The position numbers and the translations under genes are program-made. 12,857 nt of DNA from Clostridia bacterium (GTDB taxonomy: Bacteria > Bacillota > Clostridia > RGIG8785): contig JAGAUM010000029.1 in the NCBI GenBank assembly GCA_017620795.1, positions 1 to 12,857 on the forward strand, read 5' to 3'. Within the stretch, counting starts at the first letter, position 1; every line of letters starts with the position of its first letter. Positions 6,703-12,857 of the stretch are shown here, piece by piece. Under the pieces are notes generated by a model, which was given only the letters and a program-made list of their open reading frames with translations, did no database searches and had not been told where the DNA came from.

Positions 6703-8019
6703 TCAACTCCAAAGCTTTATAATATCGTTAATGTTGACGATGACCGCCAACAGAATCAGCAAAATAAATCCGATGCCGTGAACCAGTCCTTCCCGTTCGG
6801 GGGGAATGGGTTTGCGACGGATGGCTTCCACTGCCAAAAAGAGGATGCGTCCACCGTCCAGTGCAGGAAGGGGAAGCAGGTTCATAATGCCGAGGTTGAC
6901 ACTTAACATCCCGAAAAGCATCAGAAAATCCGCAAAGCCACGCTTGGCGGCGGCACCCAGCTCACCCGAGATGCCCACCAACCCCGTCATCTGGTTTAGA
7001 GAGGCTTTGCCTGTCACCAGATCCCAGACCGAGACCAGCACCGCCTTGCCCATAAAGAGGGTGTAGTGCCATGCAGAGTATAAGACATTGCCCAAGCTTT
7101 GGGGTGCCAGTGCCAGAGAATACCCCAGTGAGGTACGGGCGTAGCCGTCATACTCCTTTTGGTCTAAAGAAATGCCCGATAAGTCCAGCTTTTCTCCGTT
7201 ACGCTTGACGGTCAGGGTGTAGTTTTCATAGCCTTTTCGGGAAAACTGCCAGCTTAAGTCCTGGGCGATATGCACCCGATTGCCGTTAATGGCAAGGATG
7301 CGGTCCCCTGCCTTTAAGCCTGCTTTTTCGGCAGAAGAGTCGGGGCGCACCTCGTCCACCACTGTAGATTCAATGACATGACGGTCGTCCTGTGCCCAGA
7401 CCACGCCCAGCATGGGGGTAGTATATTCGTCCCCTTTAGGGACGGTTAAGGTAATGTTTTTAAACTCCAGTTGCTTTCCCGACCGCTCGATCACCAAAGA
7501 AAAGGGCAAATCCGCACAGTCATACAAGGCGTCGGAAAAGTCGATAGAATCGTCCACCGCTCTGCCGTTGACGGCGATGATGCGGTCCCCTGCTAAAATC
7601 CCTGCTTCTTCTGCGGCAGAGTTGGGAAGCACTTCCCCAACCCTATTGGTGGGGTAAGAAATGCTTTGGCAGAACAGCAGTACAATCGCCAAAAAGCCTA
7701 ATAACAGGTTCATCGCACCCCCTGCTATCAGGGTCAAAAGGCGCTGGTATTTGGGGTGGTTGTGGAAGGCGGAAGGAACACTTTCTTCCGTCTCTTCTTC
7801 CCCCTCCATACGACAAAATCCGCCCAAGGGAATGGCACGGATTGAGTAGAGTGTTTCGCCACGTTGTATGGAAAAGAGAGCGGGACCCATACCGATGGCA
7901 AATTCCAACACGCCGATTTTACAGCGCTTCGCCACCAGAAAATGGCCCAGCTCGTGAACCAAAACCAAAATGCCAAGGGAGACAATCAGGATGATTGCGT
8001 TCCATAAAAAGTCGCTCAT
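6703..8019 (-). CDS. rseP: Site-2 intramembrane zinc metalloprotease, RseP/RasP family, with two PDZ domains
   Basis: M50B membrane protease of 438 aa that cleaves transmembrane segments such as anti-sigma factors and leftover signal peptides. The first hydrophobic segment carries the zinc motif HELGH (22-26). A second membrane region around GGAMNLLLG (100-108) follows, then two extracytoplasmic PDZ domains at about 125-190 (EEAGILAGDRIIAVNG) and 215-285 (EKAGLKAGDRILAING). The C-terminal membrane part holds NLLPLPALDGGRILF (380-394), with D388 as the third metal ligand, and a last hydrophobic helix (416-430). B. subtilis RasP is usually described with a single PDZ domain, so the tandem pair is closer to E. 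coli RseP. The start overlaps the dxr stop (ATGA); AAAGGA (8030-8035) lies 10 bases upstream. Cellular substrates cannot be told from this window. In other Bacillota, homologs act in sigma factor release and pheromone processing. Confidence 0.95.
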   Translation of the reverse strand: MSDFLWNAIILIVSLGILVLVHELGHFLVAKRCKIGVLEFAIGMGPALFSIQRGETLYSIRAIPLGGFCRMEGEEETEESVPSAFHNHPKYQRLLTLIAGGAMNLLLGFLAIVLLFCQSISYPTNRVGEVLPNSAAEEAGILAGDRIIAVNGRAVDDSIDFSDALYDCADLPFSLVIERSGKQLEFKNITLTVPKGDEYTTPMLGVVWAQDDRHVIESTVVDEVRPDSSAEKAGLKAGDRILAINGNRVHIAQDLSWQFSRKGYENYTLTVKRNGEKLDLSGISLDQKEYDGYARTSLGYSLALAPQSLGNVLYSAWHYTLFMGKAVLVSVWDLVTGKASLNQMTGLVGISGELGAAAKRGFADFLMLFGMLSVNLGIMNLLPLPALDGGRILFLAVEAIRRKPIPPEREGLVHGIGFILLILLAVIVNINDIIKLWS

Positions 8020-9164
8020 GAACGGGAAATCCTTTCTGAAACACGCACACGGGTCTCACGGTCTACCGCTGCAATCTCCTCTAAGGTAGGTGCTTTGGTA
8101 ACCTTGTGTGCGTCCATAGCCGACTGAATACTGCCTGCAATCTCCATAAAGGAGATGCGGTCTTCTAAGAAAGCGGCAACCGCCACCTCGTTTGCGGCGT
8201 TCATGACCGTGGGCAGGGTTCCGCCCACCTTTGCCGCATGGGTTGCCAGAGCCAGACAGGGAAACGCCTCCAAGTCAGGCTCGGAAAAGGTCAGGGTGTT
8301 TTTGGTGAAAAAGTCCAAGGACGCGGACAACCCCTCCACCCGATTGGGGTAGGTCAAAGCGTACTGAATGGGGATGCGCATATCGGTGGTGCCCAACTGG
8401 GCAATGACCGAACCGTCACGGAATTCCACCATGGAATGGATGATGCTCTGGGGGTGAATCAGCACCTGAATCTGCTCGGGTGTGACCGAAAAGAGGTGCA
8501 TGGCTTCAATCAGCTCCAGCCCCTTGTTCATCAGCGTAGCAGAGTCGATGGTGATTTTTTGTCCCATGGACCAGTTGGGGTGCTTTAAGGCGTCAGCGGC
8601 ACGGACGTTTAAAAGCTCGTCACGGGTCTTGCCACGAAACGCACCGCCCGAACAGGTCAGTAAAATCTTTTGTAAGTCCGCTCGATTCCCAGCCGCCAAG
8701 GACTGGAAAATGGCACTATGCTCGCTGTCCACGGGCAGGATTTTAACCCCGTGTTTTTCAGCGGCAGACATGACGATATCCCCTGCACAGACCAAGGTCT
8801 CCTTGTTGGCAAGGGCAATGTCGATGCCTTTTTCAATGGCGGCAAGGGTAGGAAAGAGTCCTACACTGCCCATGACCGCAGTGACCAGCGTCTCTACACC
8901 GTCTGCGGTGGCGGCAGCAATCAGCCCCTCGTCACCGAAATACACTTCTGTATCCAAATCGGAAATGGCTTCACGAAGCGCCTTGGCGTCCGCCTCTTTG
9001 GTCACCGAAACCACTTTGGGCGAGAACTTGCGGATTTGCTCCTCTAACAAATGAATATTCCGATGTGCCGTTAAAGAGACCACCCGAATCCCTAAATGCT
9101 CCGCCACCTGTAAGGTTTGGGTGCCGATAGAGCCGGTAGAGCCTAAAATGCCGATTTGTTTCAT
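8016..9164 (-). CDS. dxr: 1-deoxy-D-xylulose-5-phosphate reductoisomerase (MEP pathway)
   Basis: Dxr (IspC) uses NADPH and a divalent metal to convert DXP to 2-C-methyl-D-erythritol 4-phosphate, the first committed MEP step and the fosmidomycin target. The protein has 382 aa, the normal size. The Rossmann motif GSTGSIG lies at 8-14 and ANKET at 119-123. Metal-binding VDSEHSA (145-151) supplies D146 and E148, and E217 in NKGLELIEA completes the site. The flexible-loop/substrate segment is NWSMG (197-201), and MNAANEVAV (321-329) is the conserved helix of the C-terminal domain. The start at 9164 is chosen because homology begins at MKQIGILG and GGGTGAG lies just before it (9168-9174). The 28-residue upstream extension would lie within cdsA and looks unlike any Dxr N-terminus. 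Four bases separate it from cdsA, and it overlaps rseP by 4. Confidence 0.97.
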   Translation of the reverse strand: MKQIGILGSTGSIGTQTLQVAEHLGIRVVSLTAHRNIHLLEEQIRKFSPKVVSVTKEADAKALREAISDLDTEVYFGDEGLIAAATADGVETLVTAVMGSVGLFPTLAAIEKGIDIALANKETLVCAGDIVMSAAEKHGVKILPVDSEHSAIFQSLAAGNRADLQKILLTCSGGAFRGKTRDELLNVRAADALKHPNWSMGQKITIDSATLMNKGLELIEAMHLFSVTPEQIQVLIHPQSIIHSMVEFRDGSVIAQLGTTDMRIPIQYALTYPNRVEGLSASLDFFTKNTLTFSEPDLEAFPCLALATHAAKVGGTLPTVMNAANEVAVAAFLEDRISFMEIAGSIQSAMDAHKVTKAPTLEEIAAVDRETRVRVSERISRS

Positions 9165-9168
9165 AATC

Positions 9169-9981
9169 TCACCCGAATAAAACCCATATAATGGGCCAGA
9201 CTTGGCTCCAGATCGCAATCGTCGGAGCAGTAAATAACACGCTGTCAAAGCGGTCTAACACGCCGCCATGACCGGGGAATAAATGTCCGTAGTCCTTGAT
9301 GCCGAACTGGCGCTTGATGATGGACGCAGACAGGTCTCCAAACTGGGACACCACCGACACCACCACTGCCAAGGTCAGCAAAGAAGGCAGATTAACAACA
9401 ACGCTTTTGCTGACAACAAGGGCGTAGATGCCAAAGCAAAGCACGCAACCCAGCACACCGCCAATGGCACCCTCTACCGTCTTTTTGGGGCTGACTTCGG
9501 GGCAGAGCTTGTGCTTGCCCAAGAAGCAACCGGTAAAGTAGGCAAAGGTGTCGGTTGCGAAAGCGGCGATGAAAATCAGCCACAACAACAGTCTTCCCTC
9601 AGGCGCCATCCGCACCGTGATGATGGTGGAAAAAAGTCCTGCCACATAGAGGGTAGACAGATAGGATTTGGCAATCACATCCAGCGTCAGGGTCTTGTGA
9701 TACACCACCGAAAGGCAAAGAATTTTGATGGTGTAAAATATAATCAGGACCCAGATAAGCTCAGGCTTTAGCCATGCCAATAAAGGAAAAGACAACCCCA
9801 TCAACGCCGAAAGGACAGTCAAGGGGGTCTTTTCATAAAGGTCTAAACAATGACTCATTTCCCATAATCCGACCAGGGTCAAAACAGCAACCACAGGGGT
9901 CAGCAACCACGGGTAGGGGAAAATCAGTACCGCCAATAAAAGGGGTAAGCTTACCAAGGCGGTGAGGATTCTTGTTTTCAT
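9169..9981 (-). CDS. cdsA: Phosphatidate cytidylyltransferase (CDP-diacylglycerol synthase)
   Basis: Integral membrane enzyme of 270 aa that makes CDP-diacylglycerol from phosphatidate and CTP, the branch point of bacterial phospholipid synthesis. Most of the chain is hydrophobic, with about seven to eight predicted membrane segments, the first at about 6-36. The C-terminal CDP-diglyceride synthetase signature is intact: S220, KR at 223-224, KD at 229-230, then the PGHGG and LDRFD blocks (236-246). Upstream conserved blocks TDTFAYFTG (143-151) and SPKKTVEG (164-171) are also present. It starts 13 bases after the uppS stop with only a weak purine stretch (GAAAG) upstream, so translation probably depends partly on coupling. 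The uppS-cdsA-dxr-rseP order is standard in Bacillota. Confidence 0.96.
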   Translation of the reverse strand: MKTRILTALVSLPLLLAVLIFPYPWLLTPVVAVLTLVGLWEMSHCLDLYEKTPLTVLSALMGLSFPLLAWLKPELIWVLIIFYTIKILCLSVVYHKTLTLDVIAKSYLSTLYVAGLFSTIITVRMAPEGRLLLWLIFIAAFATDTFAYFTGCFLGKHKLCPEVSPKKTVEGAIGGVLGCVLCFGIYALVVSKSVVVNLPSLLTLAVVVSVVSQFGDLSASIIKRQFGIKDYGHLFPGHGGVLDRFDSVLFTAPTIAIWSQVWPIIWVLFG

Positions 9982-9994
9982 AATCGTACACTTT

Positions 9995-10741
9995 CTACTG
10001 CGCGTTACCGAATCGGCGGTCGCGGTTTTGGAACGCCACTACGGCGCGCAATAAATCTTGATCACGGAAGTCGGGCCAGCAGATGTTATCGAACCAGAAC
10101 TCCGCATAGGCAGAGTCCCAAAGCATGAAGTTGGACAGACGGAGCTCGCCACTGGGACGGATGATAAAGTCCAGAGGCGGACAGCCTGCCAAATACATGG
10201 CGTCGGACAGGGTGTCCTCGGTGATGGCTTCGGGCTCTAACTCCCCTGCCTTCACACGCTGGGCAATCTGCTGAACGGCTTTGGTAATCTCCAAACGGCC
10301 GCCGTAGTTAATCGCCATGTTGACCGTGATGCCCGTGTTCTTGGCAGAGCCTTCCTCGGCACGAATCATCTCGGCTTGCATTTCTTCGGACAGTGCCGAG
10401 CGCTCGCCAATAATGCGGATGCGGACATTTCTGCCGCCCAAGTGCTTCTCGAAGTTCTTTAAATAGTCCAAGAGCAGTGCCATCAGGGCGTCTACTTCTT
10501 CTTTGGAGCGTTTCCAGTTCTCGGTGGAAAAGGCGTAGGCAGTAATCATCTCCACGCCGATGGAATCGGCATACTCGACAATATCCTCCAACACCTTAAT
10601 GCCGGCACGGTGGCCGGCGCTGCGAGGCAATCCCCGACGCTTTGCCCAACGTCCGTTGCCGTCCATAATGATACCGATATGGCGGGGCACACGGGTCGGG
10701 TCAAATTCGGGCAGTTGAGTTTTTTTACGAAAGAGAGACAT
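9995..10741 (-). CDS. uppS: Undecaprenyl diphosphate synthase (cis-prenyltransferase)
   Basis: UppS adds isopentenyl diphosphate units to farnesyl diphosphate in cis configuration to make the C55 carrier lipid for peptidoglycan and other envelope polymers. It is 248 aa, typical of the family, and cytosolic or peripheral at the membrane. The diphosphate-binding motif IIMDGNGRWAKRRG (24-37) holds catalytic D27. FSTENW is at 71-76. The C-terminal signature RPSGELRLSNFMLW lies at 195-208 and is followed by AYAEFWF. GGAG (10749-10752), within the last codons of frr, sits 7 bases before the ATG, and only one base separates the two genes. MEP precursors made by Dxr and IspG from the same operon feed this enzyme. 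Confidence 0.97.
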   Translation of the reverse strand: MSLFRKKTQLPEFDPTRVPRHIGIIMDGNGRWAKRRGLPRSAGHRAGIKVLEDIVEYADSIGVEMITAYAFSTENWKRSKEEVDALMALLLDYLKNFEKHLGGRNVRIRIIGERSALSEEMQAEMIRAEEGSAKNTGITVNMAINYGGRLEITKAVQQIAQRVKAGELEPEAITEDTLSDAMYLAGCPPLDFIIRPSGELRLSNFMLWDSAYAEFWFDNICWPDFRDQDLLRAVVAFQNRDRRFGNAQ

Positions 10742-10742
10742 C

Positions 10743-11294
10743 TTAAATCTCCATAATTTCCTTTTCTTTTGCGGCAGACAGACGGTCTAACTCCTTGCAG
10801 TAGCGGTCGGTCAGGTCCTGAATGTCCTTCTCTGCACCCTTTAAATCGTCCTCGGTGATTTCGCTGTTCTTTTTCTTGTTCTTGAAATCATCCAACGCAT
10901 CACGACGCACGTTACGGACCGCAACCTTGCTGTCCTCGGTCTTTTTGGAGACAGTCTTAACCAGTTCGCGACGACGCTCTTCAGTCAGGGGCGGAAATGC
11001 CAGACGGATGACCTTGCCGTCGGAGTTGGGGGTGATGCCGATTTCCGACTTGATGATGGCCTTTTCCACTTCCTTAACAATCGAAGCGTCCCAAGGCTGA
11101 ATCATACTCATGTGGGGTTCGGGCACGCTGATAGAGCCTACCTGTGCAATGGGGGTGGGAGTGCCGTAGTAGTCTACGGATACACGGTCTAAAACCGCAG
11201 GATTGGCACGGCCTGCACGGATGCTGTTCATCTCGTTTTGGAAAGCCGTGATGGTTTTCTGCATTTTTTCTTCATAAATCTGATAAGCGCTCAT
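10743..11294 (-). CDS. frr: Ribosome recycling factor
   Basis: RRF works with EF-G to split the post-termination ribosome complex. It is 183 aa, against about 185 usual for the family. Domain I (three-helix bundle) is formed by about 1-30 and 105-183, and domain II by about 31-104. Conserved blocks are IRAGRANPAVLD (25-36), YYGTPTPIAQV (42-52), PWDASIVKEVEKAI (67-80), IRLAFPPLTEERRRELVK (96-113) and AVRNVRRDA (124-132). The start overlaps the pyrH stop by one base (TAATG). Its strong ribosome binding site GGAGGA (11301-11306, spacing 6) is formed by the codons for the acidic tail of PyrH, so frr translation should follow pyrH closely. pyrH-frr is one of the most conserved bacterial gene pairs. 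Confidence 0.98.
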   Translation of the reverse strand: MSAYQIYEEKMQKTITAFQNEMNSIRAGRANPAVLDRVSVDYYGTPTPIAQVGSISVPEPHMSMIQPWDASIVKEVEKAIIKSEIGITPNSDGKVIRLAFPPLTEERRRELVKTVSKKTEDSKVAVRNVRRDALDDFKNKKKNSEITEDDLKGAEKDIQDLTDRYCKELDRLSAAKEKEIMEI

Positions 11295-12010
11295 TATTCT
11301 TCCTCCTCAACAAGCGTACCGATGGTTTCGCCCATGACAGCACGCACAATATTTTCGGGTTTGTCCAAACCAAAGACCAAAATCGGGATGTTGTTGTCCA
11401 TACAAAGAGAGGTTGCAGTAGAGTCCATAACCCCCAAACGACCACTTAACACGTCCAGATAAGACAGGTGATCGTACTTGACCGCATCGGGGTTCTTGTG
11501 GGGGTCACTGTCGTACACACCGTCTACGTTCTTGGCAAGTAAAATCATGTCCGCATCGATTTCTGCGGCACGGAGTGCGGCGGCAGTATCGGTGGAGAAG
11601 AAGGGGTTTCCTGTTCCGCAAGCGAAAATGACTACGCGACCCTTGCCCAAATGGCTGACGGCTCTGCCGCGGATGTACGGCTCTGCAATCTGGCGCATTT
11701 CAATGGCGGTCTGCACACGGGTGGGAACGCCACGGGCTTCCAAGGCGTCTAACAGCGCCAAGGAGTTAATGACCGTTGCCAGCATGCCCATGTGGTCGGC
11801 ACGGGTGCGGTCCATGTTAGCACCGCTTCTGCCACGCCAGAAGTTTCCGCCACCCACAACGATGGCAACTTCAACACCCATCTCGCTAACCTTTGCAATC
11901 TGGTCACAGACGGTGCCGATTTTATCAAAGTCAAGGCCAAACTTCTGCGCCCCAGCTAAGGCTTCACCGCTGACCTTTAACATGACTCTTTTGTATTTTG
12001 GTTGTTCCAT
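11294..12010 (-). CDS. pyrH: UMP kinase
   Basis: Hexameric bacterial UMP kinase of the amino acid kinase fold, making UDP from UMP and ATP. It is 238 aa, normal for the family. Motifs: [10 protein letters not shown] (11-20, with K12 in the phosphate-binding loop), [10 protein letters not shown] (51-60), [19 protein letters not shown] (132-150, the UMP and phosphate contacts) and [11 protein letters not shown] (160-170, ATP side). The start at 12010 is supported by AAGGGG (12019-12024) 8 bases upstream. A 30-residue upstream extension reaches into the terminator of the preceding gene and is rejected. The C-terminal LVEEEE encodes the frr ribosome binding site. It is first in its operon with its own promoter. 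rpsB and tsf, which usually precede it, are not here. Confidence 0.98.
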   Translation of the reverse strand: MEQPKYKRVMLKVSGEALAGAQKFGLDFDKIGTVCDQIAKVSEMGVEVAIVVGGGNFWRGRSGANMDRTRADHMGMLATVINSLALLDALEARGVPTRVQTAIEMRQIAEPYIRGRAVSHLGKGRVVIFACGTGNPFFSTDTAAALRAAEIDADMILLAKNVDGVYDSDPHKNPDAVKYDHLSYLDVLSGRLGVMDSTATSLCMDNNIPILVFGLDKPENIVRAVMGETIGTLVEEEE

Positions 12011-12037
12011 AACTCTATCCCCTTTCCTATTAGAAAT

Positions 12038-12066
12038 ATTATATAACAAAAAAACCAAAAGTGCAA
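12038..12066 (-). promoter_or_regulatory. Promoter of the pyrH-to-polC operon
   Basis: A perfect -10 TATAAT (12043-12038, minus strand) is preceded by a 17-bp T-rich spacer and TTGCAC (12066-12061), which matches the first three -35 bases. The expected transcript start near 12031 leaves a leader of about 20 bases containing only the pyrH ribosome binding site. There is no room for a riboswitch or attenuator. This is the only clear promoter seen upstream of the eight-gene cluster. Confidence 0.75.
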
Positions 12067-12077
12067 TATAAACATCA

Positions 12078-12109
12078 AAAAAGGGCTTGGATTTCTCCAA
12101 GTCCTTTTT
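12078..12109 (-). terminator. Intrinsic terminator after the EEP-family gene, symmetric enough to work both ways
   Basis: Arms 12078-12091 and 12096-12109 pair over 14 positions with a single G·T and a 4-base loop. On the minus strand the stem begins with A's, has a CTTGGA-type core and ends in a run of six T's (12082-12077). It lies 7 bases after the stop of the phosphatase-family gene and just before the pyrH promoter, insulating the operon. The A/T runs on both sides mean it could also terminate plus-strand transcripts. Confidence 0.88.
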
Positions 12110-12116
12110 AAAGCGC

Positions 12117-12812
12117 TTACAGTTTCAGTGTTGCGATGTGGGGGCGATGGTCGGAGGCGATTACTCCAGGGATATCTGCCGAGAGGAGTTCCACATCGGG
12201 GGTGACAAAGATATAGTCGATTTTCCGATCGGGATAATCCGAGGGGAAGCTTAAAAGAGGCTTTAAAAAAGCATCGGCGGCATCGTTCATACAAGCTCTT
12301 ATGGGGTTTAGCACCTCTGCTTCGGGGGTAATGTTAAAGTCCCCCATTAAGATGCACTTTTTCGGTTCCATATGTGCAAGGATACAGTCTACGGCGTTTT
12401 TCTGCTCGTCCTCATTCAAGCCGAAGTGGGTTACCAGTACCGTTATCCCGCCCTCCAGTCTGGCTTTCAGCAGCGAACGGCTTTCATAGTATGCCGAACC
12501 CGTTTGAGGGTTGGGGTCGGGAATGGGGATGGTTTCTGTGCTAATCAACGGGAGTTTGGAAAGAAGCCCGTTACCGTAAGGGTTGCCGTTGATGGAGATG
12601 GCTTGGGCAAAGTAGTGATGCCGAAGGCCTGTCAGCTCGGATAATATGGCGGTTTGAGCATCATACTCCCCATCGGGGCCGAAGTCACGCATCTCGTTGA
12701 GGCCCACAATGTCTGGTTGGATTTGGTTGATGGCATCCGCCATCAGCTGAAAATCGATTTTCTTTTCCATAAAGCTAAGACAGTGCTGGGTATTAAAGGA
12801 CATGATTTTCAT
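12117..12812 (-). CDS. Endonuclease/exonuclease/phosphatase (EEP) family hydrolase
   Basis: Predicted Mg-dependent phosphoesterase of the DNase I/AP endonuclease/sphingomyelinase fold, 231 aa, a complete minimal domain. Motifs in order: MSFNTQH (4-10, N7), GLNEMRD (37-43, metal ligand E40), [10 protein letters not shown] (79-88), VTHFGLN (127-133, H129), [11 protein letters not shown] (155-165, D158 and N160), IDYIFV (198-203) and [11 protein letters not shown] (219-229, D221 and H222). No signal peptide or membrane segment is seen, so it is probably cytosolic. The substrate cannot be assigned; family members act on nucleic acids, phosphoinositides or other phosphodiesters. The start at 12812 is preferred over 12821 because AAGGG (12822-12826) is 9 bases upstream of the former and almost touches the latter. 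It has its own promoter and terminator, so it is functionally unlinked to pyrH. Confidence 0.9.
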   Translation of the reverse strand: MKIMSFNTQHCLSFMEKKIDFQLMADAINQIQPDIVGLNEMRDFGPDGEYDAQTAILSELTGLRHHYFAQAISINGNPYGNGLLSKLPLISTETIPIPDPNPQTGSAYYESRSLLKARLEGGITVLVTHFGLNEDEQKNAVDCILAHMEPKKCILMGDFNITPEAEVLNPIRACMNDAADAFLKPLLSFPSDYPDRKIDYIFVTPDVELLSADIPGVIASDHRPHIATLKL

Positions 12813-12843
12813 AGAGTTCATCCCTTCGGTTGATTCTGAAAAT

Positions 12844-12852
12844 ATTATAGCA
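12844..12852 (-). promoter_or_regulatory. Extended -10 promoter element of the EEP-family gene
   Basis: Minus-strand TGCTATAAT (12852-12844) is a TGn-extended consensus -10. It lies 31 bases before the chosen start codon at 12812, with the ribosome binding site between. The -35 region falls outside the window. Confidence 0.65.
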
Positions 12853-12857
12853 TACCC

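Noticed and set aside
8482..9054. 190-residue open frame on the plus strand opposite dxr
   Set aside because: It is antisense to a gene with all Dxr motifs, is serine/alanine-rich low-complexity sequence and matches no family I recognise.
9165..9248. 28-residue N-terminal extension of Dxr
   Set aside because: It overlaps the 3' end of cdsA, while Dxr homology begins at MKQIGILGSTGSIG.
11478..12071. 197-residue open frame on the plus strand opposite pyrH
   Set aside because: It is a shadow of pyrH: no recognisable domain, and it runs through the pyrH promoter region in antisense.
12011..12100. 30-residue N-terminal extension of PyrH containing a hydrophobic stretch
   Set aside because: It would be translated from the preceding gene's terminator and across the pyrH promoter. 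The chosen start has a strong ribosome binding site and normal family length.

Overview
This is a stretch of core chromosome from a Bacillota member. The best fit is a clostridial lineage of moderate GC (roughly half, judged by eye; an Oscillospiraceae-type organism would fit). The evidence is a Gram-positive-type PolC replicase with an inserted proofreading exonuclease, and the gene order pyrH-frr-uppS-cdsA-dxr-rseP-ispG-polC, which is characteristic of Clostridia. Every gene reads on the minus strand, so transcription runs from high to low coordinates. No phage, IS transposase, tRNA, rRNA or CRISPR array was seen.

Layout in transcription order. (1) 12857-12117: an extended -10 promoter and a monocistronic cytosolic endonuclease/exonuclease/phosphatase-family hydrolase. 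(2) 12116-12011: a compact gap holding an intrinsic terminator and a clear sigma-A-type promoter. (3) 12010-1428: one tightly packed operon of eight genes. Adjacent genes overlap by 1 or 4 bp, or lie 1-13 bp apart. They cover UMP kinase (pyrH), ribosome recycling (frr), polyprenyl carrier lipid synthesis (uppS), CDP-diacylglycerol synthesis (cdsA), two steps of the MEP isoprenoid pathway (dxr, ispG), an intramembrane protease (rseP) and the replicative DNA polymerase (polC). (4) 1433-1105: a gene-free gap filled by three tandem 104-bp units, each an imperfect palindrome. (5) 1104-1: an SbcD/YhaO-type nuclease gene and, overlapping its stop, the first ten codons of what is probably its SbcC/YhaN-type ATPase partner.

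How the genes work together. dxr and ispG supply isoprenoid precursors. UppS turns these into the undecaprenyl carrier for wall synthesis. CdsA supplies CDP-diacylglycerol for phospholipids. PyrH supplies UDP and UTP, also needed for wall precursors. Frr and PolC tie this envelope module to translation and replication.

The coding content is ordinary. The part worth a second look is the repeat array after polC. The diverged copy (A) differs from the two near-identical copies (B, C) by compensatory substitutions that keep the long stem, which suggests selection on, or descent of, a folded element. The dyad of copy C extends over the polC stop codon, and its ends read TTAAGGG/CCCTTAA as in a miniature mobile element.
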